Shown here: piece by piece, positions 1 to 36,789 of the stretch
Position numbering within the stretch: the stretch's first letter is position 1
How the letters are laid out: every line of letters begins with the position of its first letter
Origin: Trematomus loennbergii
Taxonomy: Eukaryota; Chordata; Actinopteri; Perciformes; Nototheniidae
Direction: 5' to 3'
Length of the DNA stretch: 64,000 nt
NCBI GenBank assembly: GCA_012861695.1
Contig: JAAOOA010000601.1
Location: 156,001-220,000, forward strand
Notes under the pieces: model-generated
What the model was told of the DNA's origin: nothing
The model's database searches: none
Seen by the model: the letters and a program-made list of their open reading frames with translations, nothing else
Position numbers and translations under genes: made by a program

Positions 1-1633
1 CAAGCTCTTACGTTGAGTCTGGAGTTTAAATAAATTCTAATTCATCAGTAAAGTCTACAACCATTATTCGGAGGGAAATGCTACATTGGGTCAAATGTGA
101 TGTTAAATACAATGCTAAGAAGAGCGCTGTAATGATCTGCAGAGCAAAAGGGGAGAAGAACCTTGGTTTTCCAATAGTCTATCTGTCAGGGCAGGTGCTG
201 TCTGTTTGCTGTAACACTAAGTATCTGGGAAACATCATTACAGATGAAATGGCTGATGATGATGACATGTATAGACAGCGGCGTGTCTTATATACACAAG
301 CTAACATGTTGGCTAGAGAATTATCTTGGTGTTCAGATAAGGTTAAGGTGAACCTCTTTAGAGCTTATTGTACTCCTTTCTATACTGCCCCCATGTGGGT
401 CAAGTTTAAGAAGGCGAGCCTCCAGAAGCTCCAGGTTGCTTATAATGACTGTTTGCGTATACTGCTTAGAAAACCCAGGTGGTGCAGTCAGTGGCGGCGC
501 CAGGGTATGGCTGGGGTAGGCTCCAGCCATACCAAGAAATGGCTTAGCCCCACCTCAGCCCCACCATGAAAAATGATGTTAAAGTAAGCAAAATAAAGTC
601 CGTCAACTCGCGCGGAGTAAATTGCACAGACAGCAGTTAGTAAGATTGATTTCAGTAGCCACTTGTCTGGAAATACCGAAGACTAGAAACAGTTTTGAAA
701 ACTTTTGTCACGTAGTGATCATCTTCTCAATAAAACATCTTTGATAATGTCTTCTGGCCAATCAGAATCACGATAACGGCGTGGTGTTGTTACAGGAAGT
801 CCCGACGGAGAATACTTTTGCTGTAGTACATCTCTATACATCGATACAACATTACGTGTTGATTTAATAAGACCCCACGGTTTGATGATTGATAGGTGTG
901 GGCTGTCTTTCATTTTGACACACAGAACAATGGGGGCTATCCACCCTTATCCACAATGTAAAGTAATTCACACAGCCTCTTTCCTCTTCTCTGTGAGGAG
1001 CAGCACTGCTGCAGCAGGTTCAGCTTTCAGAACAAAGTAACAAAAAACAAAAATGGCATTCATTTTTTAAATGTGTAGTAATAGATGTATGTATTTTTCT
1101 TCTCAAGAGAGTACCAGAATGTGTATTTTGTGTTAGTATTTCAAAAAATCTCCTGGGGGAGAATCCCCCAGACCCCTCTGCAGGGGTTGGGTTTTCAGCA
1201 TGTCAAATCTTTCACCTGTGGGGAAATTGCAGGATTGGCTCCAGGTCGCCCTTTTTGTTTACTACAAGACATTGCAAATACTGACTTGAGCCCCACCACT
1301 GTATGGGTTAGCCCTACCATAGATTACCCAACAAAAATACTCTGGAGCCGCCACTGGGTGCAGTGCAAGTGAAATGTTTTGTAAAGCACGAGTCAACACG
1401 TTCCATGCTCTCTTGAGAAATCTGATGTACAAATTCATCTGTCGATTGAATGTTTCTCATAACTCTGTCATTATGCTGCTTTCAAATCCGTGTCTCAGTG
1501 CAGTACGCATGTACAGTCACCTCTGTGGAAACATTGGTATAACTGCCTTTTTTTATTTGTATTGGAGTGTTGTATGTCTTTTAAAAAATGGACCAAGAGT
1601 CTCTTTAAATAAAGCTGATGATGATGATGAGTG
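1..1633 (+). mobile_element. LINE reverse-transcriptase C-terminal fragment, split by a hAT element
   Basis: The sequence encodes the C-terminal part of a non-LTR retrotransposon RT. The reading frame runs to about 488, with stretches such as KYLGNIITDEM, MYRQRRVLYTQANML and LFRAYCTPFYTAPMW, followed by NDCLRILLRKPRW. It resumes after the hAT insertion at 1365 with a segment containing LLRNLMYKFICRLNVSHNS. It ends in an A-rich signal (AATAAA) and a short (GAT)n tail near 1620-1630, typical of a LINE 3' end. The piece is 5'-truncated or begins before the window. The family is not certain (Rex-like or another teleost non-LTR clade). It is a dead fragment without endonuclease or full RT palm. 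Confidence 0.8.
489..1356 (+). mobile_element. hAT family A non-autonomous element, copy 1 (868 bp)
   Basis: The ends are CAGTGGCGGCGCCAGGG on the left and CTGGAGCCGCCACTG on the right, an imperfect terminal inverted repeat. It is flanked by a perfect 8-bp target duplication GGTGCAGT at 481-488 and 1357-1364. An 8-bp TSD with CAGTGG-type ends is the hAT signature. It carries no transposase. Two further copies, in opposite orientation, lie at 19064 and 30566. Removing the element and one TSD restores the LINE reading frame around it. Confidence 0.9.
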
Positions 1634-1893
1634 CCAAGACAACTTGATCTCATCCCTACCAGCCATATTTTACAGCTTGGGCAGCAGCCTTTTGTGTTGT
1701 ATAACTGACACAGACGGTTTGTGTTCTGGTTAACGTTGGAATAGCTTATTTTACTTATAATTATGTTGTGATTGATTGTATATCTCATCACTTTGTGGAG
1801 CAGGTCTGTCAACGTTTGTTGTTGTTTAATGTGATCTTTAAATAAAGTTGCCTTGACTATCTGAGCATAACTAAAGTTACTCTGTTACTGAAG

Positions 1894-3215
1894 GTTGCTG
1901 ATCAACACAAACGTGCTGAGAACATCACAATCTCCTCCGACTGTGAGCTGGAACTGTTTACAGATTACAGTGTGCACTGTGAACCTGAGGACTTCTTCAT
2001 TCAGCCTGAGGTGAGTCACCGATACTCCTCTAAAGAAACACAATGATCATTAACACACATTATCTGCATGTGGATCACAATCAGGAAAGAAACAGATACA
2101 CTTTTAACTTCTGCTTCTGGTTTTCAGAGTAAAACATTTAAATCAAGTTTTGGACCAGATTACGATCCGACATTTCAAGTTTCCCTGAAGACGACACAGA
2201 GACAGTGGATTTGAAGGTCAAGGACCAAGGTGGAAACGTAGTCTGGAGTTATCTCGTGTCACTGGAAGGTAAAGACTCCACCTGAGCTCAGACCCAGTGA
2301 TAGACTGATAACTCTAAAGCTCCATCTCATAGCCTTCTCTATTAAGGCTCCATGGCAGCGCATCATTACGACATTAAACACACAACCTGTAATGTTCTAA
2401 AACTATAGTAAAAACTAGTGTGGTGTGGTGGTGAAACAGCGTGGCATCATGGGAGTGTGTAGTTCTTCTCATGCTTAAGTGGATTACGCATTACAGGAGA
2501 CCGTGATGAAACGTACTGTGTATACAGGTGTAGGAGTTTTTATACATTTGAATGAGGAAATGTTACATATTATAACTTTAAGTGAACAGAAATCCACCTC
2601 TGGGATTGTCGAGTTACTTAATCTTTAAGAGATCTGTTTAATGTGATTGTTGGTTAACAAAAGTATTTTCCCCGTTTATCTACCAGGTCCAAGACATGAC
2701 TTGTCCCAGAGAAATGTCCCAGCAGAGAGCAGAGTCCCAGCAGAGAGCAGAGTCCAGCAGAGAGCAGAGTCCCAGCAGAGAGCAGAGTCTCAGCAGAGAG
2801 CAGAGTCCCAGCAGAGAGCAGAGTCCCTGCAGAGAGCAGAGTCCCAGCAGAGGACAGAGTCTCAGCAGAGAGCAGAGTCCCTGCAGAGGACAGAGTCTCA
2901 GCAGAGAGCAGAGTCCCTGCAGAGGACAGAGTCCCTGCAGACAAGTGGCTGCTCTCAGTTCGGGAAGAGTTTATTCAAAGAGTTTCTTCACCTGTCCTGA
3001 AGGAACTTCTGGATAAACTCTTTCAGTCTGAAGGGATCAGTGATTCTGAAATGGAGTCAGCCAGAACCAAATCCCGAAATGACGGAGCACGAGAGGGAGC
3101 ACGAGAGGTGGTGGACACGGTGCGAAAAAAAGGAGTTGAAGCCAGCACAGTTCTGATCAAAGCTCTCCGAGAGCTGGACCCCATCTTTACGAAGAGCTCA
3201 ACAAGCAAAACCTGA
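1894..3215 (+). CDS. FIIND (UPA)-CARD protein, C-terminal exons (NLRP1/CARD8 type)
   Basis: Three exons are visible: 1894-2010 (possibly starting a little upstream), 2128-2268 and 2687-3215, with donors GTGAGT and GTAAAG, acceptors TTTTCAG and TACCAG, and stop TGA at 3213-3215. The first two encode the UPA half of a FIIND domain (CEPEDFFIQPE, then FGPDYDPTFQV, then DLKVKDQGGNVVWSYLV). The last encodes a linker of six-residue repeats (VPAESR) followed by a death-fold CARD beginning DKWLLSVREEFIQRV and ending at LIKALRELDPIF. FIIND-CARD tails are released after autoproteolysis in NLRP1/CARD8 and recruit caspase-1. The autoproteolytic site and any NACHT/LRR exons would lie before position 1. Exon 2 is one base short after PTFQV, and the last exon is one base short at about 2755 in the repeat. 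The family call is firm; orthology to a named gene is not. Confidence 0.8.
2712..2940 (+). repeat. 18-bp coding minisatellite (VPAESR linker)
   Basis: About 12.5 units of GTCCCAGCAGAGAGCAGA, with variants GTCTCAGC, GTCCCTGC and GAGGACAGA, lie inside the last exon of the FIIND-CARD gene. In the frame that enters from the splice site and leaves into the CARD, each unit encodes VPAESR, VSAESR or VPAEDR. The third unit is 17 bp (CC instead of CCC), which breaks the frame. Confidence 0.85.
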
Positions 3216-3438
3216 GTGTGTGAAAGCCCCTGCTAGTTCTGCATGTTGTGGCTACCAGTAACTAGAGATGGGTGTCAGGTACTAAATTGTTACCGGTACC
3301 TGATTGGTCAGGTGATGTGGCCGTCTGACTGCCGTCAGCCAGCAGCGCAGACCCTAAAGCCACCTTTTCTTTCATTTGTTTTATCCAACAACAAATCTGA
3401 ACATCATATGTTTTGAATACAAACCAATGGACATCAGA

Positions 3439-4522
3439 GGCCTGTACTACGAAGCCGGATTTTCCTAACCTGGATATGTTTGAGTTAGCCGGTTGGCCCA
3501 ATCCAAAACATACGCGCTCTGGCTAAACTGTACTACGACGCTGGTTATCAAGTGGATCGCTCAAGCCAGCCGTGTCCTATCTAGTTAGGTGCGCGTCACA
3601 TAAAAGGGGTGGTATTTGGAGCATTCGACCAATCTCAAACATGGACAACCGTACTGACAGCGCAGCGTCATACTTCCAGAATGAAAAGTGAACTTTAATA
3701 TTAGTCAAATATGAAGAAGTTAAACTTTAAACATCCATGACTTAAACACTTTATCCAGGATCAAAGCCACATAGCTGCACCTGCAAGGTGAATACAGCTG
3801 GTAAAAGAAAAAGTGTTTGAATGCGTACATTAACAGGTTTATGAAATCACTGCCCCATCCAAGACACGATCTGACTTTAATTACATTTGACTCGAGTGTT
3901 TCGTCAACTTAATGTGTTGCTTAAAATAATACTTCTGCATACAGTATGTGACACTGTGAGTGTTGCACGGCCAGATACGACTCAGCTGACTCAGATAAGG
4001 AAATATATGATACATTATGATGTGATATGATATGAATGATAATGGGACACATCGACGTCTGCACTCACAGTGCCGCGGACTGTACTTAATGTTACTCTGA
4101 TCCGGTTTACTTATGTTGTGGCAGATATTTAAGTAAGCTTTCTTAACGCTAATGTTATAATAGTCAGATTGCTCTGAAGATAGGAGGGGATATTCTATTA
4201 ATTTTCACGTTCACACAGTCAGTTGATTTTTGACGGCCGTCTTTCCTGCAACGGCAGTTTTCCTGTATTTCCTCTATCCTGTAATATGACTTGATAGCTT
4301 TAAACTCCGCACACGGAGCTCTGATTGGTCAGCAGGCGGTGCTTTCACTGAGTTGATCTCTTAGCCTGCCACCTAACCTGCTCCCGAGGAGGTTAGCCGC
4401 TCAGCATAAGTTACCATGGAGATCTAGCCCGCTAAAAAGAGAACCAGCGTCCTAGGACCGAAAGCCAGGGTTTTCCCTGAAGTCAGCCGGCTAAGCGAAA
4501 ATCCGGCTTCGTAGTACAGACC
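3439..4522. mobile_element. Non-autonomous DNA transposon with ~28-bp inverted ends
   Basis: The left end GGCCTGTACTACGAAGCCGG and the right end CCGGCTTCGTAGTACAGACC are near-perfect inverted repeats (continuing into ATTTTC). The internal 1 kb has no coding capacity and contains a second, weaker copy of the end motif (TGTACTACGACGCTGG, about 3528). The target duplication is unclear (possibly TCA), so the superfamily is left open (Harbinger-like is one option). Confidence 0.7.
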
Positions 4523-4572
4523 TCAGGGGGGGAGATATGTTATTAAAACACTGCAGAGCCCATACTGTGCCT

Positions 4573-4675
4573 GTTACTTCCTGTCTGTCTTCTTCTGCCG
4601 TTCCTGTTGATGTTTACTTCCTGTCTGTCTTCTTCTGCTGTTCCTGTTGATGTTTACTTCCTGTCTGTCTTCTTA
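4573..4675. repeat. 40-bp tandem repeat, ~2.6 copies
   Basis: A unit beginning TACTTCCTGTCTGTCTTCTT is repeated with one C/T difference between copies. It lies just outside the transposon ending at 4522. Confidence 0.8.
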
Positions 4676-4837
4676 ATTACATTTATTTGTACTTACTGAG
4701 GTAAAAGAGGAGGATTTAAATGCAGAATGTTACATTTGATATGGGATAATACGTTTAACTGTTCAAACTGCTTCTGTGAATACATTCATTATTATTAAAA
4801 ACATGAATTAAAAACAAAGTAAGCTTCTTCAAAAAAT

Positions 4838-4927
<90 letters not shown>

Positions 4928-4992
4928 ACACCACACACACACACACACCACACACACACCACACACACACACACCACACACACACACACACA
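4838..4992. repeat. (CA)n array with CCA interruptions
   Basis: A dinucleotide microsatellite of about 155 bp, interrupted by ACCACAC steps. A second, shorter (CA)n tract is at 5132-5159. Both lie in the space between the FIIND-CARD gene and the 3' end of inpp5k. Confidence 0.95.
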
Positions 4993-5128
4993 ATTATAGT
5001 ATGTTAATCCAAACCATCATAATGACAAACTTGGTTTCAAACAAATCAGCTCTCCATTTTGACTGCGCTGGGCTGTTACATGTATGTAAGAGTGAGAGTG
5101 GAAGGGATTCCAGTGCAAAGTGGAAGGT

Positions 5129-5159
<31 letters not shown>

Positions 5160-5161
<2 letters not shown>

Positions 5162-6374
5162 TTCTGAATGTTCTTCCAATTAACAATTAGATTCAAGAGA
5201 GGATTTCTGTGTGAGGGTGAAGGTTTAGAAACTTATCATCGGAGAATAGGAGGCGTTGTTCTGATAAATAACGTGAGGAATATTAACGATAAACACACAT
5301 TTCTCCGTACACACTTATAATAACAAGCTATAAATAATCATGAACAATAAACAGTGCAACAATTCTCTATGTGTTAAAAAAAGGAATGGAAATATAGAAT
5401 GAATACTGTGGCGCTGATCTTGTTTTTAAGATATATGAATTCAAGACACCCGTATACAAGATGGCGCTGTCACTACCCGATCGGTCCACCTGCCCGATCT
5501 GTACTGCGCATGTGCGAGATGGTCCGCCATATTGGACAACTACAACTACTACATTGCAACTCTACTAGGACACTTGACACAGTGGCTTTTGGCAAAGCAG
5601 AAAAAAGAACCGAGAGAGATTATTGTTATTACAACGTGACTTCACTATTATTTAACACTCTTTTTATTGGGTTCTTTTATTTGGGGTTAAGTACATTGTC
5701 AGAATAAGTGAGAAATGGATTTAACTTCTGTTAGACAGCTATATGCCATACATTTTTGCATACATTCAGAGTAAATATTTATCAGTATGTGTATAATCTG
5801 GTATCATTAAAATTAGTTGTTCATATTCCCAGGAATGGCTTTGAGGATACAAATAAGTAAAAAAAGGACATTTCATCGCTGATTTTGCTGCTAAATGACA
5901 AAAAAATCGTGTGTTTTGCTAACTTTGCAGCTCCCTTTTTCCTCTCATTATAGCAGCAGTCGAGTGCTTTCACCTTTCCAATCTAATTACATATTCATAA
6001 TAAACACACAGAGTTTACATAGCATTTACATGTGTTAAAACATGCTTAATCTAAACAAATCCGACAACATTCCTCATTACCTCAAACATTAAATCAAAAT
6101 CAAAGCACTTTCTGTTTAACCAATTTAAATCTAAGTTTCCATAGAAAACCTCTCCTCAGGGATTAAGCCACTTGTTGAAGGACTTCTCAACATGTAGAGA
6201 AAGTCTCATTTTCAAAGGAGTGAAGTGACCCTGAGTCACAGTGTCAGAGGTCAGAGGTCAGAGGAAATGTAACAGCATAAACAGGCAATAATTCTGCCTA
6301 AAGGGAATCACAGTGAGGTTAAACATCCTGCTGTGTTTCTCTGGATCTGGATCTGGATCGTACCACACTGACGA
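5160..6374. other. Intergenic stretch with one dispersed-repeat fragment
   Basis: The 5399-5480 segment (ACTGTGGCGCTGATCTTG ... CCCGTATACAAGATGGCGCT) matches the sequence around 13895-13975, so both belong to one dispersed repeat; the later copy is the one hit by the 3-kb TIR element. A minus-strand AATAAA-type signal near 5663-5668 could serve inpp5k. I see no exon in 5700-6370. Confidence 0.6.
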
Positions 6375-28854
<22,480 letters not shown>

Positions 28855-29173
28855 GATCTCACACCTTAAAAAAAAAGCAATTAAATAAATATGCTGTTAC
28901 ATGCTGTAACTCGTTGTGGCAGGAAAACGACATGTTGAGCCTTAATAATTGGGATAAGGCTGAAGGGTTGAGGTTAGTTTGTTTGTAAAGCACATTTCTG
29001 AAAGGCAATTAAAAGTGCTTTACAGAGGCATTAAACATAATCATTCAAAACTAAATACATTGAACAAAAGGGTTGAACTTTGAACTGTTTTTTGGGCTGT
29101 TTTGCTGTTTGGGCACGACTCGCTCTGAACTGGTTTAGTGGGAAAGATTTTGAAGTTTATTCTTTGTGTTATT

Positions 29174-29818
29174 GGCGGAGGTGGAAGAAGTACTCAGATC
29201 TTGTTCTTGAGTAAAAGTAGAAGTACTCTGATCTTGTACTTGAGTAAAAGTAGAAGTACTCTGATCGTGTACTTGAGTAAAAGTAGAAGTACTCAGATCT
29301 TGTACTTGAGTAAAAGTAGAAGTACTCTGATCTTGTACTTGAGTAAAAGTAGAAGTAGTCAGGTTGTACTTGAGTAAAAGTAGAAGTACTCTGATCTTGT
29401 ACTTGAGTAAAAGTAGAAGTACTCAGATCTTGTACTTGAGTAAAAGTAGAAGTAGTCAGATCGTGTACTTGAGTAAAAGTAGAAGTACTCTGATCTTGTA
29501 CTTGAGTAAAAGTAGAAGTAGTCAGATCGTGTACTTGAGTAAAAGTAGAAGTACTCTGATCTTGTACTTGAGTAAAAGTAGAAGTACTCTGATCTTGTAC
29601 TTGAGCAAAAGTAGAAGTAGTCAGGTCTTGAACTAAAGTCTGATTTAACACTTGGTTATATTTCACATCATTAATCCACATCTGTGAAGTAACTAAAGGT
29701 ATTAATACATGTAGAGGAGTAAAAGTACAAAGTAGCATAAAATGGAAATACTAAAGTACAAGAAGCCTACCTATAAGTACAGTACTTGAGTAAATGTACT
29801 TAGTTACTTACACCTCTG
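29174..29818. mobile_element. MITE expanded by a 33-bp internal tandem array
   Basis: The ends GGAGGTGGAAGAAGTACTCA and (reverse complement) CAGAGGTGTAAGTAACTAAG are similar inverted termini. From 29205 to 29625 a 33-bp unit (AGAAGTACTCTGATCTTGTA ... TTGAGTAAAAGT) repeats about 13 times. Decayed relatives of the ACTTGAGTAAA motif occur at 33760-34020 and 37150-37210. It lies in the first intron of inpp5k. Confidence 0.6.
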
Positions 29819-30072
29819 CAGATAGAAACGCTAACTAAAGCCTCTTATTTGAGATAGAGCTGAGGGTTGACAACAAAGTGCTTTTAGCAGATAAACACGT
29901 GATTAATCTCAGTTATTTTTAGATAGCTGTTAGCATGTATTTACATTGAGCTAATGATCAACAGCTGTCATATGACGCTAGCTAGTGACGCTGATAAACT
30001 GAAAGCTAGCTTCATCAAACAGCTAGCTAAAACACGCTTTTTCTACAAACTCTTATTATTTGAATGACTGAC

Positions 30073-30300
30073 CTGTAAACGTGAGGAAGCGTTTCGTGTA
30101 CTCCTCGATATACTTTGGTAGTTCCTGTTTTCTCTGGTTTAGTTCTACACTTTGAAAACAGACAGTAAACAAACCGCAGGACAGAAGCTAGTGTTGTTGT
30201 TTCCGCCCTTAACCGGAGCTATACTAGTTGCCTTCAAAATAAAAGCGCAATAGGATTTCGCTTCAAAATAAAAGCGCAACACTGTGAGGTAAATTGTACT
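30073..30300 (-). promoter_or_regulatory. inpp5k 5' non-coding exon and promoter-proximal region
   Basis: On the minus strand a CAG|GTCAGT donor at 30073/30072 ends an exon that has no ATG in the inpp5k frame; its 5' limit is probably near 30185. Upstream, 30200-30297 holds GGTTAAGGGCGG and two copies of a GCGCTTTTATTTTGAAG element. The same ~100 bp recurs at 33661-33760. The transcription start is inferred, not seen. Confidence 0.5.
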
Positions 30301-30565
30301 GAGATGTTTAAAGTGGACCTATCATGCTATATTTGAATAATATAGTGTAGGACCATACCTATATAAGGCACATTTATACTTTTTTTTTTTTAAATACCAA
30401 ACAGATCATGCATTTTAGCCATGCCTCATTTTGCTCAATTGACAATTTCGAGCTCTGTTTTTGCAAGGGCTGATTCTGTGAAAACAGCACCATCTACTGG
30501 CCTGTCATATGTACTACAGCGTCTCCAGCACTTTCGAACGGCAATGGCCGTGGCTGTCTCCTCCT

Positions 30566-32996
<2,431 letters not shown>

Positions 32997-33241
32997 CTCC
33001 TCCTGATTGGTGGAGTTGGCCCAATAGCCGTAGCGCCACTGTCCTGACGTCAGGACAGTGTTCAAATCTGGATCAGTTTTTATCAGATCCGTTGCAGCCC
33101 CTTTTTTAGAGATTTGGGTATGGAGGAAAATAGAGAGGGTTGTGTTTTCTGACACTTGGTGAGTTCCCTGGAACACCGGGGACACATATTCATGTAGAAA
33201 AGACGTACCAAAGTGCATTTTGCATGATAGGTCCCCTTTAA

Positions 33242-33619
33242 AGGTAGGGTCGGTAAGTTTAAGAAACCGGCTCGAGATACACTTTTTGTTATATTCCATG
33301 GAATGCTCTTAACATCCCGATAGCAATGAATATCTGAAGTGCTTTGACAAAAAATCCATAAAAAATGTCATCTGTGGAAGCCGTAGTACTGTAAAAAGCA
33401 CGACCAATCATTTTAGCCGGCCCGGCTAAAATAACTGGATGGCCTACCTGCCTGTCAGCCTTCCATCTGTGCACAAACTTATCTCGTGCCCTCATTGGTC
33501 ATGTGCGCGTTCGTGTGTGTTGGAGGAGGGGCTCTAAGGAAGTGGCAGATTTTCTCCGGTTGTGTATTTTCAAATTCTAGCGATCTCGAGCCGGTTTCTC
33601 AAACTTACCTACCCTACCT
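33242..33619. mobile_element. TTAA element B, copy 1 (378 bp)
   Basis: Inverted ends AGGTAGGGTCGGTAAGTTTA and (reverse complement) AGGTAGGGTAGGTAAGTTTG continue through GAAACCGGCTCGAGAT. TTAA flanks it at 33238-33241, shared with element C, and at 33620-33623. Other copies are at 49499-50161 and 60021-60404. Confidence 0.8.
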
Positions 33620-33660
33620 TTAAATATATTATTATTATATTTTTAGTTAATTAATTAATT

Positions 33661-34990
33661 ACCGCCCCCTTAACCGGAAACATACTAATTGCCTTCAAAA
33701 TAAAAGCGCAACATAATTTCGCACAACGCTGTGAGGTAAAGAGACGAGTACCCAGATGTTGTACTTAAGTGGCAATACTAGTACAAGTGAGCTTATCTAA
33801 ATGTTTTATATAATGATGCTGGATATCTTAACATATATGTCCATTTATTAGTTAATTCATTCTTTGTATAACCTCATAAATGTAGTAAAAAGGTCAATAT
33901 TGGCTCCTAAAATGTAGGAATAAAAGTACAAAGTGGCCATAAATTAAAATACCCATGTTAGGTACAAGTACGTTAACATTTTACTTGAGGACAATACTTG
34001 AGGAGATATATTTTATTACACTTCACTGCTTTAAATAAGTAACTAGAACTTGTATTTTTCACTTACTGCCTTCTTTCATCTCCACAATATCACAAAAATC
34101 TCTTAACCAACGTCCTGTTTTTATCAACATTTAAGAGCTTGTTGAAGCACTTCCTTTTCAACAAAGCCTTTTCAACCAGGAGAGACGGTTTTCATGTAAG
34201 AATACTATTTATTGCCAGGAATACACAAATGAATGTAATGGAGTTTGGCGATTAGACCCCGTTGTGCAGGAGTATCATTCGGGAGGGGAGAACCGATCCG
34301 ATGAAACCCCCCGGGGTCTAGACACTGGTGGTGGTGAATGGATGGTTGGGGTCGGTCTGAAGGGGAGTGGCTTGAAGCCACTTTAAACATTAACCCAATG
34401 AGTATGTATTCAAATTGAATACACACTATGCATGTTATAATACACAACCTTTTACCCAACAGTCCATTTACTTAAGTACTGCATAATTATGACAAATGAT
34501 TATTTAAACGGGGTATGCTTAATTTTTTTAGAATGTAATTAAAAGTAGGTAGGTAGGTAATATTTAAACTCACAATCACAAGTTTATACACCATGTATAG
34601 AGACATGAATACAACAATAAAAGCACAGCATCTTAATGCATCAATTCGGAACCATTTAGGAGAAATTACTATTATATTTTTCCTTTACTGCAAATAAAAT
34701 AGTATATATAGTAGTATCGTGAGTACTTTTCCAGCATTTTTCCTTGTCATTTTAAAATCTACAAATGTAAACAATTTCCAATGCTTTAAATATTTGGGTT
34801 TTTCTTCAGTTGTGGAAACATTTGTAGCATTTTCCTGAACAAATATTGCAGGAATGATGATTTGCAAAATCTTTAAACGAACTGCATAGTAAATAGACCT
34901 TCTAGCAGTCACAGGCACTAACATAAAGTGCCAACCACTTGTTGCATTTACCAAATAAACAGTTGTCTAGTATCTGAGGATTACCCCTTT
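33661..34990. other. Copy of the inpp5k upstream segment, then unassigned intergenic DNA
   Basis: 33661-33760 repeats 30200-30297 with ~80% identity (CTTAACCGGAAACATACTAA, GCCTTCAAAATAAAAGCGCA). 33760-34020 holds decayed AGTACTT/TACTTGAG motifs. In 34060-34990 I see no gene; it probably contains the 3' flank of the finTRIM-like gene. Confidence 0.45.
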
Positions 34991-35012
34991 TCCTCTCAAT
35001 AACTTCTTAAGC

Positions 35013-36657
35013 TCACACCATCTCAGCAGTGTTTCCACCGGGACCATTAAGACGAAGTCCTGCATAGAGAGGCTCAGTGAAGGTGGTCTGGAATATATGC
35101 AGGAGCGTCATGGTTTCCTCTGAGACGCTGTAGAAGGACAGGATGCCTGCACTTTGATCCAGGTAAACTCCAACTTTGGAGGACTTAGGACCTGAGACAG
35201 GTGTTGTGATATTGTTATGTTTGAAATCATAACACTTTTTGTAAAAACCTAATGCCCAGGACTTGTCACCATCTCCAAATTTTTCATTTACAGTGTCATT
35301 GTCTTTGTATGCTACAGCCACTGCAATTCCTCCCACACCTTTCTCCACCTCCCAGTAACAACGTCCAGGCAGACTCTCTTTACTCAGGACCTGACAACAA
35401 TCAATGAACCTTTCTGTGTGACTAGGATAACTTTGTCCCAGCGTTGAAGTTACTTTTTGGTTCTCCTCAGACAACAACAGACGTGTGTGTGCTGTGTTTG
35501 GATCCAGTGTGATTTGACGTGAGTATTTTAAGAATTCAGCTCTGGCTTGGGGCTGTGGTTGTGACAGCAATATGTCAACATCACCCATTGTCAGATAGAC
35601 GTTTGTCCATTTATCTCTCAGGACGTCCAGTAGTTTATCTCTGAATTTTGACAAAGCTGCTTTCACATCTTCAAAGTAGCTCAGAGGACGGATGTTGATG
35701 CTGGATGAGTGTGTAGGTCACTGAGGGCTGACAGTGAGGGGTAGCTGTGCAGAAACTGGTTGTGATCCTCTGTGTGAGACAGCAGCTTCAGCTCAGCGTC
35801 TCTCCTCTTCAGCTCAGAGATCTCCTGCTCCAGCTTCTCCTGAAGCTCTTTGACTCGACTCACTTCTCTCTTCTGCTGGGATCTGACCTGCTGCTTCACA
35901 TCAGAGCTTCTTTTCTCCATGAGACGGATCAGCTCAGTGAACATCTTCTCACTGTCCTCCACTGCTTTATCAGCAGAGCCATTGACGGCCTCCACCTCCT
36001 GCTGAAGCAGCTTCACCTCCTTCTCTCCGTCCTGGATTCTCTGCTGGATGTTTAGTCGACTCCCCTCCAGCTCTCTCTGCCTCTCAGTCCTCTCTGCTGC
36101 AGCTGACACCGTGTCGTGGCCTTTGTGTTCGTCCACAGAGCAGAGATAACAGATACACTGCTGATCAGTGCGGCAGAACATCTTCATCACCTCGTCGTGA
36201 CGAGAGCAGATGTTCTCCTGGAGCTTCTTGGAGGGCTCCACCAGCTTGTGTTTTCCAAAGGCAGGAGATTCATAATGAGGCTGGAGGTGTTTGTCACAGT
36301 AAGAGATCAAACACTGCAGGCAGGACTTACAGGCTCTCAGTTCCTCCCAGTGCAGACATCACAGGCCACATCTTCAGCTCCAGCATAGCAGTGATCAGCA
36401 GGAGCTTCCAGTCTTCTTCTGTTTCTCCACTAAATCTGCTAACATGATGCTTTTCAGCAGGACAGGCCTCGGTGTGAAGCTCTGCCTACACTGAGGGCAG
36501 CTGTAGACTTCCTTCTCATCCTCTTTATCCCAGTGGGTTTGAATACAATTCATGCAGAAACTGTGTCCACAGGGAATAGTCGCAGGATCCTTAAGTACAT
36601 CCAGACATATCGAACAGCAAATTGCGTCCTGGTCCAGCTGAGCTCCTTCTGCGACAT
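35013..36657 (-). CDS. finTRIM-like E3 ligase (RING, B-box, coiled coil, PRY-SPRY), intronless
   Basis: One uninterrupted block encodes a full TRIM layout. The N-terminus has a C3HC4 RING ([27 protein letters not shown]), then VACDVCTG and [20 protein letters not shown] (B-box 1 region), a B-box 2 ([20 protein letters not shown] ... DEHKGHDTV), a long coiled coil rich in Glu/Lys/Gln, and a C-terminal PRY-SPRY ([53 protein letters not shown]). FinTRIMs are a large teleost family linked to antiviral ubiquitination. The frame breaks at about 36655 (start), 36380-36400 (a few bases), 36345 (AA for AAA) and about 35705 (one base). Whether these are decay or consensus errors is open. No introns, so it may be a retrocopy or belong to the single-exon TRIM group. 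Confidence 0.8.
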
Positions 36658-36789
36658 TATACCTCCCTTACAGCGAGTGACAGTCTGCTTGATATAGCCT
36701 GCCAGCTCACTCACTTCACAATGGTTACGTTTCACCTACATCGAAACTTAGTTCAGTGAAGGGGAGGGAACAAGTGATTATCTGTGAGA

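Noticed and set aside
29138..29738. Repetitive frames (LYLSKSRST and reverse STFTQVQDQ types)
   Set aside because: A 33-bp tandem array within a MITE; 33 is a multiple of three, so frames stay open by chance.
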